DNA of 64,000 nucleotides from Microglena sp. YARC (Eukaryota > Chlorophyta > Chlorophyceae > Chlamydomonadales > Chlamydomonadaceae), in contig CM039464.1 of NCBI GenBank assembly GCA_022414725.1, forward strand, positions 53,610,268-53,674,267. The letters run 5' to 3'. Below, piece by piece: positions 10,940 to 22,035 of the stretch; within the stretch, counting starts at the first letter, position 1; each line of letters opens with the position of its first letter. Below the pieces are notes generated by a model. The model had not been told where the DNA came from. It saw only the letters and a list, made by a program, of their open reading frames with translations, and ran no database searches. Both the position numbers and the translations under genes were made by a program.

Positions 10940-11035
10940 CAACGCCAAGAGCGACCGAAGGGGGAGTCGACCCCCCGACTCTTCGTTCCTTAGCAATCTG
11001 GTCTACCACTAGACCATTGTAATCGCTAAAGAGGC
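10940..11035 (-). other. tRNA-like sequence inside gypsy element B
   Basis: On the minus strand, TGGTCTAGTGGTAGACC (A-box-like) and GGGGTCGACTCCCCC (B-box-like, perfect 5-bp stem) occur at tRNA spacing between gag and protease. The anticodon arm does not fold well and U33 cannot be placed, so this is at best a relic. Confidence 0.35.
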
Positions 11036-11087
11036 CAGGGATATCGGTAACAACAGGTGTTAAACATCGAGTTGGCGGACCTAACCA

Positions 11088-12327
11088 TCACTTCCTTTCA
11101 GCAGGGCAAGTGGGGCGCTTGGGCGGGGTGCCAGGCGTAAAAATGCGGACCGTGCCACATTTGTAGCAGAGGTTCTGTGCTCGAGCAGCGGTGATGGACG
11201 CCAGGTCCCAGGGAGCGCCGTTGCTCTGCTTCCATCCACGCTTGATGGCGAGCGCCAGGCTACGGGCGGATTTCTCCTCATCAGTGAGGGCGGGTCGGTA
11301 CTCAGAGGTAGGAGTCCGTGGTCTCTTGGAGTCCCCCGATTGGGGCGGTCTAGGCCTCTTGGCGTGTGTCTGCGTGGCGAGAGCAGATGTTTCGGGTGTT
11401 AGAGGTGGGATCAGAGATGGTAAGGCGATGGTGGCTAGGCGCTCTTCGACCCTAGTGGCGAGGTCAATGAGTTGCTTGAGGGAGTCGAAACGACCACCGA
11501 GGTTCGTAGGATGCGATCGGCATCGGCATTTGATCGTAGGTTTCAACCCGAGGCGAAACAGGATTAGCTGGGACTTGAGGTCGAGACCTCCAGCGATGCG
11601 GACCTGGGTGAGAAACACCTGGGCGTAGTGTCGGACAGACTCGGTCTGAACAATAGCGTGGGAGTGCAAGCGCTGGGTGGCAACGAGGTCATCGTTTTCA
11701 TACGTGGGATCCAAGTAGGCGAGGAAAGCGGTCTCGGCTTCCTCCCAAGTGAGTGCGTGAGGTCGGGCAGGGTCATGTACAAGATGATAGAACCAGTCAG
11801 AAGCAGAGCCACCAAAGAAGTTGGTCAAGAACTTCGCGTCTTTCATATCGTTGACCTCACAAAACAAGTTCAAAGCGTGCCACCAAATCTTCCCTCTAGG
11901 GAGTTTCCTATCGTCAGTGCCCGTCCATACCGGGGGTCTGTCTGTCATTTTTGTCGAACGAGGGGTACTACTCGGTGCTCTTACCGTAATGACGGAGGCC
12001 AACTGGGCCATCATAGCTTCCATAGCCTGCAGGGGCGTAGGCTCAGCGGCCTTGGCCAGGGCTGCGGCGAGGTCAGCTTGGAGAGCGGCAGTGCGTGGCA
12101 GCGGCAGCCTTTGCCTCCTCGTCGAGGCGGATGATCTCCAGCGCCTTCTGACGGGCGATGAGGGTCGTAGCAGGGTAGCTCTTCCTGGAAGAGGTAAAGG
12201 CCTCCTTGTGTTGGCGGATGAGGTCGAGCGCCTCAGCAAGACGAGCGGCCTGAGCTGAGCGGACGACTTCGGACGAGGAACCCGACCCGAGGTCGGAGGA
12301 GTTGGCAGCGTCATGGTCCATGTCCAT
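11088..12327 (-). pseudogene. Ty3/gypsy gag (element B)
   Basis: The start is chosen at 12327 (MDMDHDAANSSD), because this frame has a charged, helical N-terminus and lies just inside the LTR. It shifts frame at ~12090 into the main frame, which carries the gag/capsid domain (GGSASDWFYHLVHD, WEEAETAFLAYLDP, DLKSQLILFRLGL). A C-terminal knuckle reads LCYKCGTVRIF...PTCPAERK, with three cysteines and no histidine. The same unusual form occurs in element A, so it is a family trait rather than damage. It would form the virus-like particle. Confidence 0.88.
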
Positions 12328-12376
12328 CGTGAAAGAAGAAAAAAACGAGGGGAAAGGAACATGCTCCGAAATCAAA

Positions 12377-12717
12377 TAAGTCGTTGGAAAGACATCTTAA
12401 CTTGAAATAAAGTATTAGGAGGGAAAGGATTTGAACCTCTCTATTTTCTGGCCTTAGAGAGTTAAGCGTCGAGCTTAAATCTCCAACATCCTCCCGCGGT
12501 TTAGCGATAAACCCGTGTATTCGAATTCGACTGCCAGAATACTAAAATAGTCTGAAGGTCCCGTGAAGGGCGCGGACGTAAGGCGCGCGAAGGTCGCGGA
12601 CCTGTTTATCGGTTGAACCTTCGACGTCTGGGCACGTCGAGTCACGTCAGTTCACCTTCCTCGGGGAAGTCATCGCCACCTTGTGGTCGCGTCGGTGACG
12701 GATCGTTATCTGTCACA
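12377..12717 (-). repeat. 5' LTR of gypsy element B
   Basis: 341 bp, the partner of 6365-6705. Its internal edge (plus TAAGTCGTTGG) differs from the outer copy (TGTGACGTTGG) at three positions. Downstream on the minus strand, TGATTTCGGAGCATG is loosely similar to the initiator-Met primer binding site. Confidence 0.88.
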
Positions 12718-14209
12718 GAGAGGCAATCGTTCCTGTGGCTGCGCCGAGAAATCGAGATCCCAGACTGGCTGCCACCTGGGCGACAGGTCGGCAAGATACG
12801 GAACCAAACCCCCAAGCGGCTAGGCCAAAAGGGGGCAAACACGCGCCGCGCACACGCTATAAGTAACCTCGACAATGCGCTATTATGAATAGGACTAGCA
12901 TCTGAGCCCGTCGTACCGACGGGAGGACCACCCCCGTGGCCACGTCAGCGACAGGTGTTGACCCCCGAGGCCACGTCAGCGACAGGTCTCGGGAAATCGA
13001 GATCCGAAATGGTAACTCCGAAACGGGTTATCCCGAAACCACTGCCCTTGGCCACGTCAGCGAATGGCAGTCAGCGAGCGGGCAAGAGTGAGAGCGCAGG
13101 AGAAGGAGAAGGGAATGCTGCGACGGGGGGAGCTGCATGCGAAGTTATTAACAGTGGCAGCGAAAATTGTGGGAAAGAGTTTGGGCAGACAAAGAGAGGC
13201 TGCGCCGTTGAATACAGCGGGACTCAGGCAGCGAGCACCGAAAATAGCTGAAGTGCGAAGGAAAAATCGCGTATTATAACGGCTAGGCTCAGGAAATGCA
13301 GTGCAAAGCAGCGCACCAAGCCGGGTAACCATGGACGGGTGCGGGTGCAGGTGGGTGGACGGCAGACAGGCAATCGTTCCTGTGGCTGCGCCGAAAAATC
13401 GAGATCCCAGACTGGCTGCCACCTGGGCGACAGGTCGGCAAGATATGGAACCAAAGCCCCAAGCGGTTGGGCCAAAAAGGGGCGACCACGCGCCGGGCAC
13501 GCGCTATACCCTCGACGCTCTTACTACGCTCTACTTTATATATACTGACTAGCATTTGAGCCCGTCGTACCGACGGGCGGACCACCCCCGTGGCCGCGTC
13601 AGCGACAGGTCTCGACCCCCATGGCCACGTTAGCGAGAGGTCTCGGAAAATCAAGATCCGAAAACGGGTTACTCCGTAACGGGTTATCCCGAAACCACTT
13701 CCCCTGTCCACTTCAGCGAATGGCAGTCAGTGAGCGGGCAAGAGTGCGTGCGTGAGAGCGCAGGAGAAGGCCAAGGGAATGCTGCGACAGGGGGAGTTGC
13801 ATGCGAAGTTATTGACTGGGGCAGCGAAATTTGTGGGAAAGAGTTTGGGCAAATGAACAAAGGGAGGCTACACCGTTGAATATCGGGCGGCTCAGGCAGC
13901 GATCACCGACTGGGGCAGCAAAATTTGTGGGAAAGAGTTTGGGCAGATGAACAAAGGGAGGCTACACCGTTGAATATCGGGCGGCTCAGGCAGCGAGCAC
14001 CGAAAATAGCTGAAGTGCGAAGGAAAATTCGGGTATCAGAACGGCTGGTCCAGGAAGAGCAGCGAGAAGGAGTTGAAAACAACACCGGCTTCATTAGAGC
14101 AGCGCAAAGCAGCGCACGGGGTGAACAGGTCGCAGGAAAATTTGGGCACCAAGCCGGCTAACCTTGGGCGGGTGGGTGGATGGGTGGTCGGCAGCAGAGA
14201 GGCAATCGT

Positions 14210-14432
14210 TGTTATTGACTGATTTATATATCAGTCTCTGAGTCGGCATAATGCACACCGGTACCTTTCCCTCTTGGTACCGTGTTGCCTGCCGCCAGGC
14301 CACAGGCTAGCTGTGGCTTGCACGTGACTGCAGTACGTACCCTGCAGTACACATCTCTTTTCTATATGATTGCGCCTAATAGTATCTTCTCCTCTATCGA
14401 GCCTATGCCGTTGTAAAAATCTTACATAAGCA
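14210..14432 (+). repeat. 5' LTR of copia-like element C, with adjacent primer binding site
   Basis: The left boundary is where the tandem unit breaks off. The right boundary is placed by the downstream GGTTATGTGCGCC (14433-14445), which parallels the sequences after the LTRs at 19502 and 24292. These match the anticodon arm of initiator tRNA-Met (complement of CATAACC), as in Drosophila copia. Confidence 0.65.
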
Positions 14433-14937
14433 GGTTATGTGCGCCATCTTTAGACGCTCACGAAGAACAGCCGCTGATTTCCGCGTTCGGAATCAGTTCC
14501 CCTCTGACGACTAGTCGAAGGCCCGAGTTTTAACTAAGCACCTGGACTCCCTTTGCGGATCCTACTTCCCGCTGCTCCGCCTGCCGCTTCCTACCAAGAA
14601 TCCTTGGATCTCCTGCGTCCTACGACTGGAGCAAGCAAGAGCGACCACCAGTCACCGAAATCTATGAAGTGAGTATAGGATGACGCCCTCACCGAGACCC
14701 ACACAGCGCTGTATTGATCTTAGACGATCAATTTGCTTACGACCCCAGCTTAAGAAAAGCTCCTGTCGTCGAACATTGCCGCTTGGCAAAGTTCACCCCC
14801 CGGTAATCCGCTGGATCCCTTTGGATCGCCGATTCCCACAAGCACTCCATCCCCCCTTCCTCGCCCCGCCCTCGTAACTCCCCATACCCCAACACTCCGA
14901 CCTACAACGCCAAGACTCCCACGCAGAATACCTCACC

Positions 14938-15760
14938 ATGCAACCTCCCCGTATTTTCACTGGTAACAACCTCTACACCAGGCGCTGCGCCAGGGTGCAT
15001 ATACTCCTCGACCTCAAGTCCGATAGGGACACCATTGCCATTGCCTTCGACTGCCAACAGGCGGTGGTCGCTGGCGAGCCCGCTGACTCTGATGGTTACC
15101 CTGCTGAAGACATTACTTACCCTGTTGTTGCGGGTGCTGATCCAGCTGTTCCGGCTCGTGGTGTCCCCACCAGGATCTCCACCTGGAAGAACAACAAGGC
15201 CTTCAAGATGATCATAAATCGGGTGTCAGACGCAATCCAGGCGGCCATTCATGCTAACACAGATATGGCCACTAAAGCCTTCAGGTTTCTGGACTCCCTA
15301 TACTCTGAGGAAGGCAGCAGGCTAGAGCACACCACCATGACTTGCCTATTTGCTGTACGTATGACTACCACTGAATCCCTACAGACATACCTCTCTAGGG
15401 CAGCTGACATGTATTCCCAAATCCCCAAGATTCAAGGTACTCCCACCGTTTCTGCCAGCACCTTTCTCAACCTTGTTGTCAAAGGACTGAACTCCCGCCC
15501 TGAGTATGATGGATACATCAACCAATTCAACCCCACAGCAATCACCACATTTGCTGCACTCCAAAGTGCCATCTTCAACTTGTGCCTAGTGAAACAAGTT
15601 GACCCTGCACCATCCCCAGAAGAGGCTGAAATGGCTGCTGCAGCATACAGAGCCTGGAGACCATTCAACTGTAGGAACCTCCCTATCAGAAACAGGAGTA
15701 GCTCCTACAGGAAGATGACCTGCTGAAACTGTGGAGGAATAGGCCATAGCTCCAGAGATT
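14938..15760 (+). pseudogene. Ty1/copia gag (UBN2-like) with zinc knuckle
   Basis: From MQPPRIFTGNN the product carries a copia-type gag domain: KAFRFLDSLYSEEGS, TTTESLQTYLSRAADMYSQI, LNLVVKGLNSRPEYDGYI. It reaches KMTC and then a TGA, after which the same frame reads NCGGIGHSSRDCTSE. The full knuckle would be CWNCGGIGHSSRDC-like, and the stop is a one-base change of TGG. The domain assembles the particle and packages RNA. The N-terminal part before residue ~80 is less conserved. Confidence 0.85.
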
Positions 15761-16057
15761 GCACCAGTGAGGACACTGACCTGGCCTTCAAACCACCTGA
15801 CTCAGATGAAGCTGACCACGGATCTAAGTCACCTCCCAAGCAGATAGAGATCAGGAGATGAAAAGGACTCTGACGACAAGAAGACTCACAAGAAGACCAA
15901 TAACAGGAGGCAGCAACGCCCCAGGAGATACCAAAGCAGGGGACGCCATGCCCATGTTGCTGATGGTGATCAGTCCACCTCAACCTCCAACTCTGACAGT
16001 GAGGGTGAAGAGCACAACTTCCTGTCCCTGGCACTGGATGAAGACAACCTCCAACCC

Positions 16058-17074
16058 ATGAAATTTGCTACACCAACCAAAGGCAAGTCTGTTTCTTTTT
16101 CCTTGCCACATGACCCCCTGGCTGATACAGCATTCTTTGGACATATAAGTGCAGATGATGAATGCACTATAGAAGATGATGGAGAAGTTTTCCAGGCAGC
16201 ACTGCAGACAGAATGGATCATAGATACTGCAGCACACTTTCATGCAACAAGTAACATCTCCTATCTGCATGACATTCAAGACCTTCCACAGCCTATTAGG
16301 CTGCAGCTGGCAGATCAAGACTCTCCACCTATCTTCTGCAAGCAGATAGGGAAGGCCAAGATCCAGGGCCATGGCAGAACTCTGATCATCCTGAACGGTG
16401 TACTCCTTGCTGACTGCAACATGCCCAACATTATTAGCATTAATGCAGCCACCAACCTGTGCCCAGACCTCCAAGTACACCTTTCCAAGACCAAAGCCAC
16501 TCTCTCTATTTCAAGACCATCTGGTACAAAACTGCTCCTCTCATGCCCCCAAAGGCATGGACTCTACCTCACCCAAACTTCCCCAGTCACTACCAGTAAT
16601 CCCTCTGTGGGCCCTCCCATTGCCTACATCATGATGGTTACCAAGACTCCATCAACTCACACTGTCTCTGAGACAGGGCAGTACCCACCCACTCATGAGA
16701 CTTCCCCCTGTAGAGCTGATCAAGACTGCCAGGATCCCCCCCCTACTTCTACTCCATCTGCACCCCACGCTGACCTTGAGATAGGGCAGTACCCACACAC
16801 TCATGTGCAGGCAGACCAAGACCTCCAGGATCCCCCCTCTACTTCTGCACCATCTGCACCCCACACTGACCTTGAGATAGGTCAGTACCCACCCACTCAT
16901 GTGGAGGCAGACCAAGACCTCCAGGACCACCCCCCTCCTTTCTGCCAGTACCATACCCCCCCCCCACTGCAGACAACTTTGAAGAATCTGACAGTGATAC
17001 TGACAGTGATGACATGCCAGAGCTCATCCCTCAGGAGGCTTACAAACAGCAGGATGACCCTGGACTGGGAGTAG
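16058..17074 (+). pseudogene. Ty1/copia-type protease followed by repeated P/T-rich segment
   Basis: EWIIDTAAHFHATSNISYLHD fits the copia protease active site (usually W-x-x-D-S-G-A), here DTAA. It is followed by LQLADQDSPPI.. GKAKI.. LLADCNMPNIISI, the normal order of that domain. After residue ~190 come three ~40-residue repeats built on EIGQYP(P/H)TH and DLQDPP. No GAG-preintegrase, integrase core or RT motif follows, so this is a gag-protease element that would depend on a partner. DTAA may be inactive. Confidence 0.75.
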
Positions 17075-17159
17075 ATGACCCTCCAGATACCACTCCATCT
17101 CTTCCACAACATCTGGACACCCTAACCCTACAACAAGCCAGAGCAGAGATGGAACTCGC

Positions 17160-17851
17160 TCCTAAGTGATCAGATCAGGACCAACTATGAAGAATATGAT
17201 GGCCCCATAGATGGGGATGGACCACTCAAGCCATCTGATCTGGACACAGCAACTACCTGGGACCAGTGGATACTGAACAACAGCTCACCAGACATTGGAC
17301 TACCACTGGGAGAAGTCAACCAGAATGTCAACCACATCCACTTCTCCAACAACTCCAGGCTTAACCTCACAAGATTTGGATGCACCCTACACCACCTGAA
17401 CAGCAGGCCTGCTTCACCAGCCTTCAACATCAAGCCCAGGCCTCCACTGCCCCAACTCATCGCAGCTTTCACCAGCAGGTTCCCTACCCTGCTGACTTCT
17501 GAAAAGGAACAGTTCCCACACAGGTCAATGCACAAGGTGCCATCTGATGCCTATAGCCCCATCATCAAGCACAACGGCAGGCTTCAGCAAATGGTGCAAG
17601 CCTACCCTACTGTTTCCACCACAGCCAGACCTACTCTACAGTGGGCCATTTGCCTTCAGGCTGCCATGACCAGTGCACATGCTTATGCACTATCATTTCG
17701 ACCAAAGATGATCATGGACCCCAAGAGCTGTGCCCACCCTGGAGGAAAAGTGCTGTGTGTCAACCACCTTAGCATGAATTGGAGCCCCATGGACTTCACC
17801 TTTATCAACATCCTTGCCCCCCCCAGCCTGGCCCCGCCCCAAGTCGTTTGA
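17160..17851 (+). pseudogene. Unrecognised coding-like region of element C
   Basis: Two overlapping frames give a readable but unfamiliar sequence (for example LNLTRFGCTLHHL, AFTSRFPTLLTSEKEQFP, then from 17528 MHKVPSDAYSPIIKHNG). It lacks RT (YVDD), integrase (DDE) and RNase H motifs. Position and orientation say it belongs to the element. Its function is unknown. Confidence 0.4.
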
Positions 17852-18265
17852 TCAGTTCTTTTCCCAGATCTGTCTCCAGCTTGACCTTGATGGTTTCCCC
17901 AGCAAGCCAGGCACCTAAGCAGCCACAAATATTGCTCCCAATCTGATGTATTAGACTTGAACATTCTAGAATTTATTAGATGACCTGTCACCTGTACAGC
18001 CACATGTACTCTCACAGGCTGCACCCTTTTAAATTTATGACTATCCTAGTCTCTTCCTGATGTCTGTGCTTTAATTCTGGCTCACCAGATGTGGCTCACC
18101 CAAATTATGGGGGTCCAGACATCCTGTCAAAGACAAATCCTCTAGTCTCGAATCATGCAACTATCGTAACAAAGGTTATCTCCACAAGCTTTCACCAAGC
18201 CTAGAATCCCCTTAACCAGTCCCTCTGCAGCCTCTCTGCCATGTAGCCTGCAGCATATATATAAT

Positions 18266-19306
18266 AAGATGTCGGAGAAGGTCACGTGGGTCAGGATATT
18301 ATGGGCAGCGGGGCATCGTGTACTCCAACAAAACCCTCACACACCTTTCAATTTCAAACTCATTTCCAAAGTTTCGCGTGGCACTTTCTTGATACAATCG
18401 GCTCGTACCCGGTCGGGGGAGACTAGTGATGGGGGGGCGTGGGCGTGGGGCTGTGTGGTTGGAGCGCATGACATATATGTTTAAAAGGTTGGATGTAAGA
18501 ACGCGAACGAGCATGTATGATCGATGGGTGAAAAAGCATCAACTCACATATTCTTTGGCGGGACAACATTCTTGCCCGTAGTCTGCCGTAGTAGTCAAAT
18601 TATATATCGGCGCATGGTTCTCAGTAGGTGCCTGTGCCTTAAGGCACCTACTTCGGTGCTTCTCCGGTGTAGACGGGGCTGCAACCTTGTGAACCTCGTT
18701 TCTTCGCTTGGAGTCTCCATACTTGCCTGAGCATTCTATTGTGCTAGGAATAAATTAAGGACGAGACTGGGCGAGATAAAAATTAAAAAAGCGAGCGAGC
18801 GAGAATATAACGATCCAAGCTTAATGACGCCTCGATAATCGTAGTCAGGACCTAACGATTCGGTTCACGCTTCCAATCTGAATCGATCGATGGACCGATC
18901 GATTATCCTTCTGGATTACGTTAGCTCTTTGGATTACGGAAAGTCGTGGCTTTCTCGAGGGGGCCTCAATAATCAGTACCTGACGATTCGTTTCACGCCA
19001 CCAGATAATTCAAGTCGCGAAAAACTGCTAATGGTTACACTAAAATCACACCAAACAAGTCTCGGGATTTGGCAGTTTAAGTAGGGGACGACTTGCGACT
19101 AATTATATTTTAGCCCTACTCGTGAAGCAATCATGAAATGAAAAGTCAAGGTAGGTTCCTTATAATGAGGCCTAACTTGCGCAAAAATGGCATTGGAACT
19201 GATGTCAATCTCAGTTCAAAACCCAATCGACAAGCTTGGTGAAGCATCTATAATCATTAAAATCAGTATACGACGATTCGTTTCACGCCTCGAAACTTAC
19301 GGTACT
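18266..19306. other. Non-coding spacer with dispersed short repeats
   Basis: There is no credible gene. A motif CGATTCG(T/G)TTCACGC recurs at ~18855, ~18983 and ~19273, each time preceded by a TCAG(T/G)A(C/T).. context. The ~80-bp block at 18392-18475 (core GTGATGGGGGGGCGTG) recurs inverted at ~32145-32215 and ~49780-49850. Confidence 0.6.
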
Positions 19307-21861
19307 TGTTGTAGATGACTTGTATGTCTCTACCTGAGTAGGCAAAGTGCGGTCCGGTCACTAGCCGGTCCCGAGTTTCCTGCCACCTCGCATTACTGTG
19401 CACTACAGTCTGCTCTAGTATTATACCGCCTTAGTGCGACTATCGCTCTCTCTTCTACAGATCTTGTAACGATTGAGTCTGTAGTCTCTATCTATTACTA
19501 CAGGTTATGCGCTTTCATCCGAGCGTTCAAGAGAACTGACCGCTGCATCCACGATTTGGATCAGTCCACTTTGCCGCTGCTGATTTGCTCGCCCGCTCGC
19601 CGTTGATTCAGTTCCCGCTTGCTGCTGCTGATTATCGCCCGCACCGTATTCAACGACGTGAGAGGAGATTTCCATCTGCCTCTTCACCAGAAACAAGGAG
19701 TCAGTACGATCTCCCATTGTGAGCAGATTGTGCACTAGCTATTGCGTGATTGCTCTTGCCATACTGGAAGGTGACATCCCAGCCACCGAACTGTAGTTCG
19801 AATTGCCCGACTACTTTCATCCCCTCCCTTCCGCTGGATTCTTTCGGCTCACCCTTCGTGGTGCCATCCCATTCCCCAGCCACTGCTCCCTAACCTCCCT
19901 CACATCTGTTACGGACCCCTCCAAATCCCCATTCCCCGAACTCCGAAACAACACTGCTTCTCAATCCCACATCCTTAGTCCAAGACTCCCTAATATATTC
20001 CTCCTTCGCCCCCTACCCTCTGTTACCCCATAACCCCCTCCTCCCCCCCTCCCACCCCCAGCCCCTCTCCCCCCCTACACCTGCCCTTTGTAACCAGCGG
20101 CAATCTCCTCTCACATTCCGGCAGTAATAGCCATTTACAGCCGGAATGGGGGGGACCTTCTAATCGTCAATTGTGGGCGTTCTCGCTAGACCTCTCTCCT
20201 CTGCTTTTCCCAAGGACTGCGTGAAGCATTATGATCTTTAATGGAGATGGCTTCGACTTCTAGGATATCTTCATCGATAACAAGCTTTTGCCTCCAACCA
20301 GTCCCTGGCTAGGTAACCGTGATGGTTTCTTCATTCGTGATCCCTATCGTGCCATGAGCATCATCAATGAGTATCTTTCCTCTGGCATTAGAAGTGAACT
20401 TGAAAGACTAGGTATCTTTGATCCCCTTCGCACGATGCTATACCTCAAATCCATTTTTAGCACTAAGTCCCCAACCACAGACTGTGCTCCCACTAGTGGT
20501 GACGATATTGATAGTGATGATGATAGTGATGCTCCCGAACCTTTCCCCGTGCCACGATCCTGCCATGCCAACACTGATTATATCATCCACCATCATCAAG
20601 GCAAAGGCCACCTTCAGGCCGCCTGCCCTAGCCCGGGTGGTGGTGCTGAGCATAACAGACGTAGATCTCTTAGGTCGCCAAATCCTTACCCTATCCTACC
20701 TCCCGGAAAGTCTCTAGGACCAACCCCGCTCCTATTCCCTTCATATGAGGCATGATGGCAATTAAGGGCCATCATGCTGGCAACTAAGGGCCATGGCAGG
20801 GGTATCTATCATGGCAGGGCTGGTGGGAACAGTTGGATTAGGATGTAATCCATAGGTGTCCAAGTTGGAGACATGATGTCTGTACTAGTCCCCCCATGAT
20901 TTGAGAGTAAAGCCTGCAGGCTGAGATACTAGTTGCCCTTCATGGCCCTTAGTTGCCATGATTCCCAGCACCTGTTTACCAATTAAGTAATGAACACTTT
21001 AGGACTTAATCCATGTTTTGCCCCGTGTACTGCCACATGTACTGACCCACGTGCAGTTCAAGTTTCTACCCCTTAGATGTCTCCATGCTTACAACAAGAT
21101 GCCTGCCTAATTCTAATTTAATTTTTCAGTACTAAGCCTTCACTCCCAAATTATGGGTGGACTAGCACAGACATCTTGTCTACTAAGCCTCCTTTCTCAG
21201 ATAATGCAAACCTCTCGTATCAAGGCAGACCCTGCCAATCTCCTGCAGCTTCCCTGCAGCTTCCTTTCAAGTTACTCTGCAGCTTCCCCATAGCTGAGCA
21301 GTTTAGACTCCCTATGCAGCCTAGTGTCCCTGAGAGTTTTCTTACAACTTCCATGTAGCTTCAAGCAGACTAGTGTCCCCTAGATTTGCTGAAGCTTCCT
21401 TATTGATCAGCAGTATAAATTGACTCTGCACCTTCCTTGCAGTTTCATCGTAGACTAGATACGTATAGTGATCCATTGACCATGAGACCATGAGGGACCT
21501 CCTTTCTCTAAGTCCTGACCTGAATAATTTATTATCTAAGTCCTTGACTCAAGTATATTACATCTCAGTCTTTATTTCTCTTTTCCTATCTTCATATATT
21601 TTCCTTATGCCCCTCACTTAATTCCAGGAATTATTGATCCCAAGAATACCTTGAATTAGGGGGGGTGTTGAGGATGACTTATATGTCTGTACCTAAGTAG
21701 GCAAAGTGCGGGCCGGTCACTACCCGGTCCCGAGTTTCCTGCCACCTCGCAGTACTGTGCACTACAGTCTGCTCTGGTATTATACCGCCTCTATGCGACT
21801 ATCTCTCTCTCTTCTATAGATCTTGAAACGATTGAGTCTGCAGTCTCTATCTATTACTACA
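19307..21861 (+). mobile_element. Non-autonomous copia-like element D (2555 bp)
   Basis: Two direct repeats of exactly 196 bp (19307-19502 and 21666-21861), TGTTG...CTACA, are its LTRs, flanked by GTACT on the left and TTACT on the right (4 of 5 match, a degraded target duplication). The 5' LTR is followed by GGTTATGCGC (primer-binding-site-like). The 3' LTR is preceded by a purine run (GAATTAGGGGGG). The 2.16 kb interior encodes no integrase or RT; only a short acidic frame (20288-20755) is open. Confidence 0.85.
20288..20755 (+). pseudogene. Short open frame in element D, unrecognised
   Basis: 155 residues, with an N-terminal helical part (YRAMSIINEYLSSGIRSELERLGI), an Asp/Ser-rich stretch (GDDIDSDDDSDAPEP) and a weak HHHQGKGH. 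It could be a gag remnant, given its position after the 5' LTR, but no diagnostic motif is present and the frame is closed upstream. Confidence 0.3.
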
Positions 21862-22035
21862 TTACTAACTAAGGTCTCGGAAAAGTCTCGGAACTGTTTT
21901 TACAAACTGCTCTAGGGTACATTAAACAAGTCACGATGACTACTGAAAGCTTATAGTCTAGGATTATAGGAGGGGGGGGGGGGCGTTTAGCTACCTACTG
22001 CGCACCCACTAACAGGGGGGACCCTCCCACTAACA

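Larger units (their letters stand above)
6365..12717 (-). mobile_element. Ty3/gypsy element B, near-complete (6353 bp)
   Basis: LTRs of exactly 341 bp lie at 6365-6705 and 12377-12717, flanked by the 5-bp direct repeat GAGAG (6360-6364 and 12718-12722). The LTR ends are inverted TGTGAC/GTCACA. On the minus strand the order is gag (11.1-12.3 kb), protease, RT-RNase H, integrase and a chromodomain-like tail, which is the Ty3/gypsy (chromovirus) order. A polypurine tract (minus-strand GAGAGGGGGGAAA, 6706-6718) abuts the 3' LTR. Only a handful of stops and frameshifts disrupt it, so it is a fairly young insertion. Confidence 0.92.
5645..14209. repeat. Tandem array of ~650-bp units, interrupted by gypsy element B
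   Basis: Units begin with AGCA(T/C)(C/T)TGAGCCCGTCGT at 5645 (internally deleted, 266 bp), 5911, 12897 and 13551. Subtracting element B, the unit that starts at 5911 is ~632 bp; the next two are ~654 and ~659 bp. Each holds the CCGTGGCCACGTCAGCGACAG block, which also occurs as sub-repeats, and a G-rich GGGTGGGTGGATGGGTGG segment. No credible protein is encoded. The last unit is cut by the copia LTR at 14210, and 13905-13990 contains an extra ~85-bp internal duplication. Confidence 0.8.
14210..18265 (+). mobile_element. Ty1/copia-like element C (gag-protease only, no 3' LTR found)
   Basis: A 223-bp 5' LTR (14210-14432) starts TGTTATTGAC and ends TAAGCA. It resembles the LTR start of element D at 19307. 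The internal part carries gag (14938-15760) and a copia-type protease (16200-16600), then a proline/threonine-rich repeat and a long region with no integrase or RT motif. The 3' untranslated part (~17960-18250) resembles the one in element D at ~20990-21190. It inserts into the last ~650-bp tandem unit. The right end is truncated or unrecognised. Confidence 0.75.

Noticed and set aside
14210..18265. Hidden RT/integrase in copia-like element C
   Set aside because: No YVDD, DDE or RNase H signature could be found in any frame of 16600-18250.
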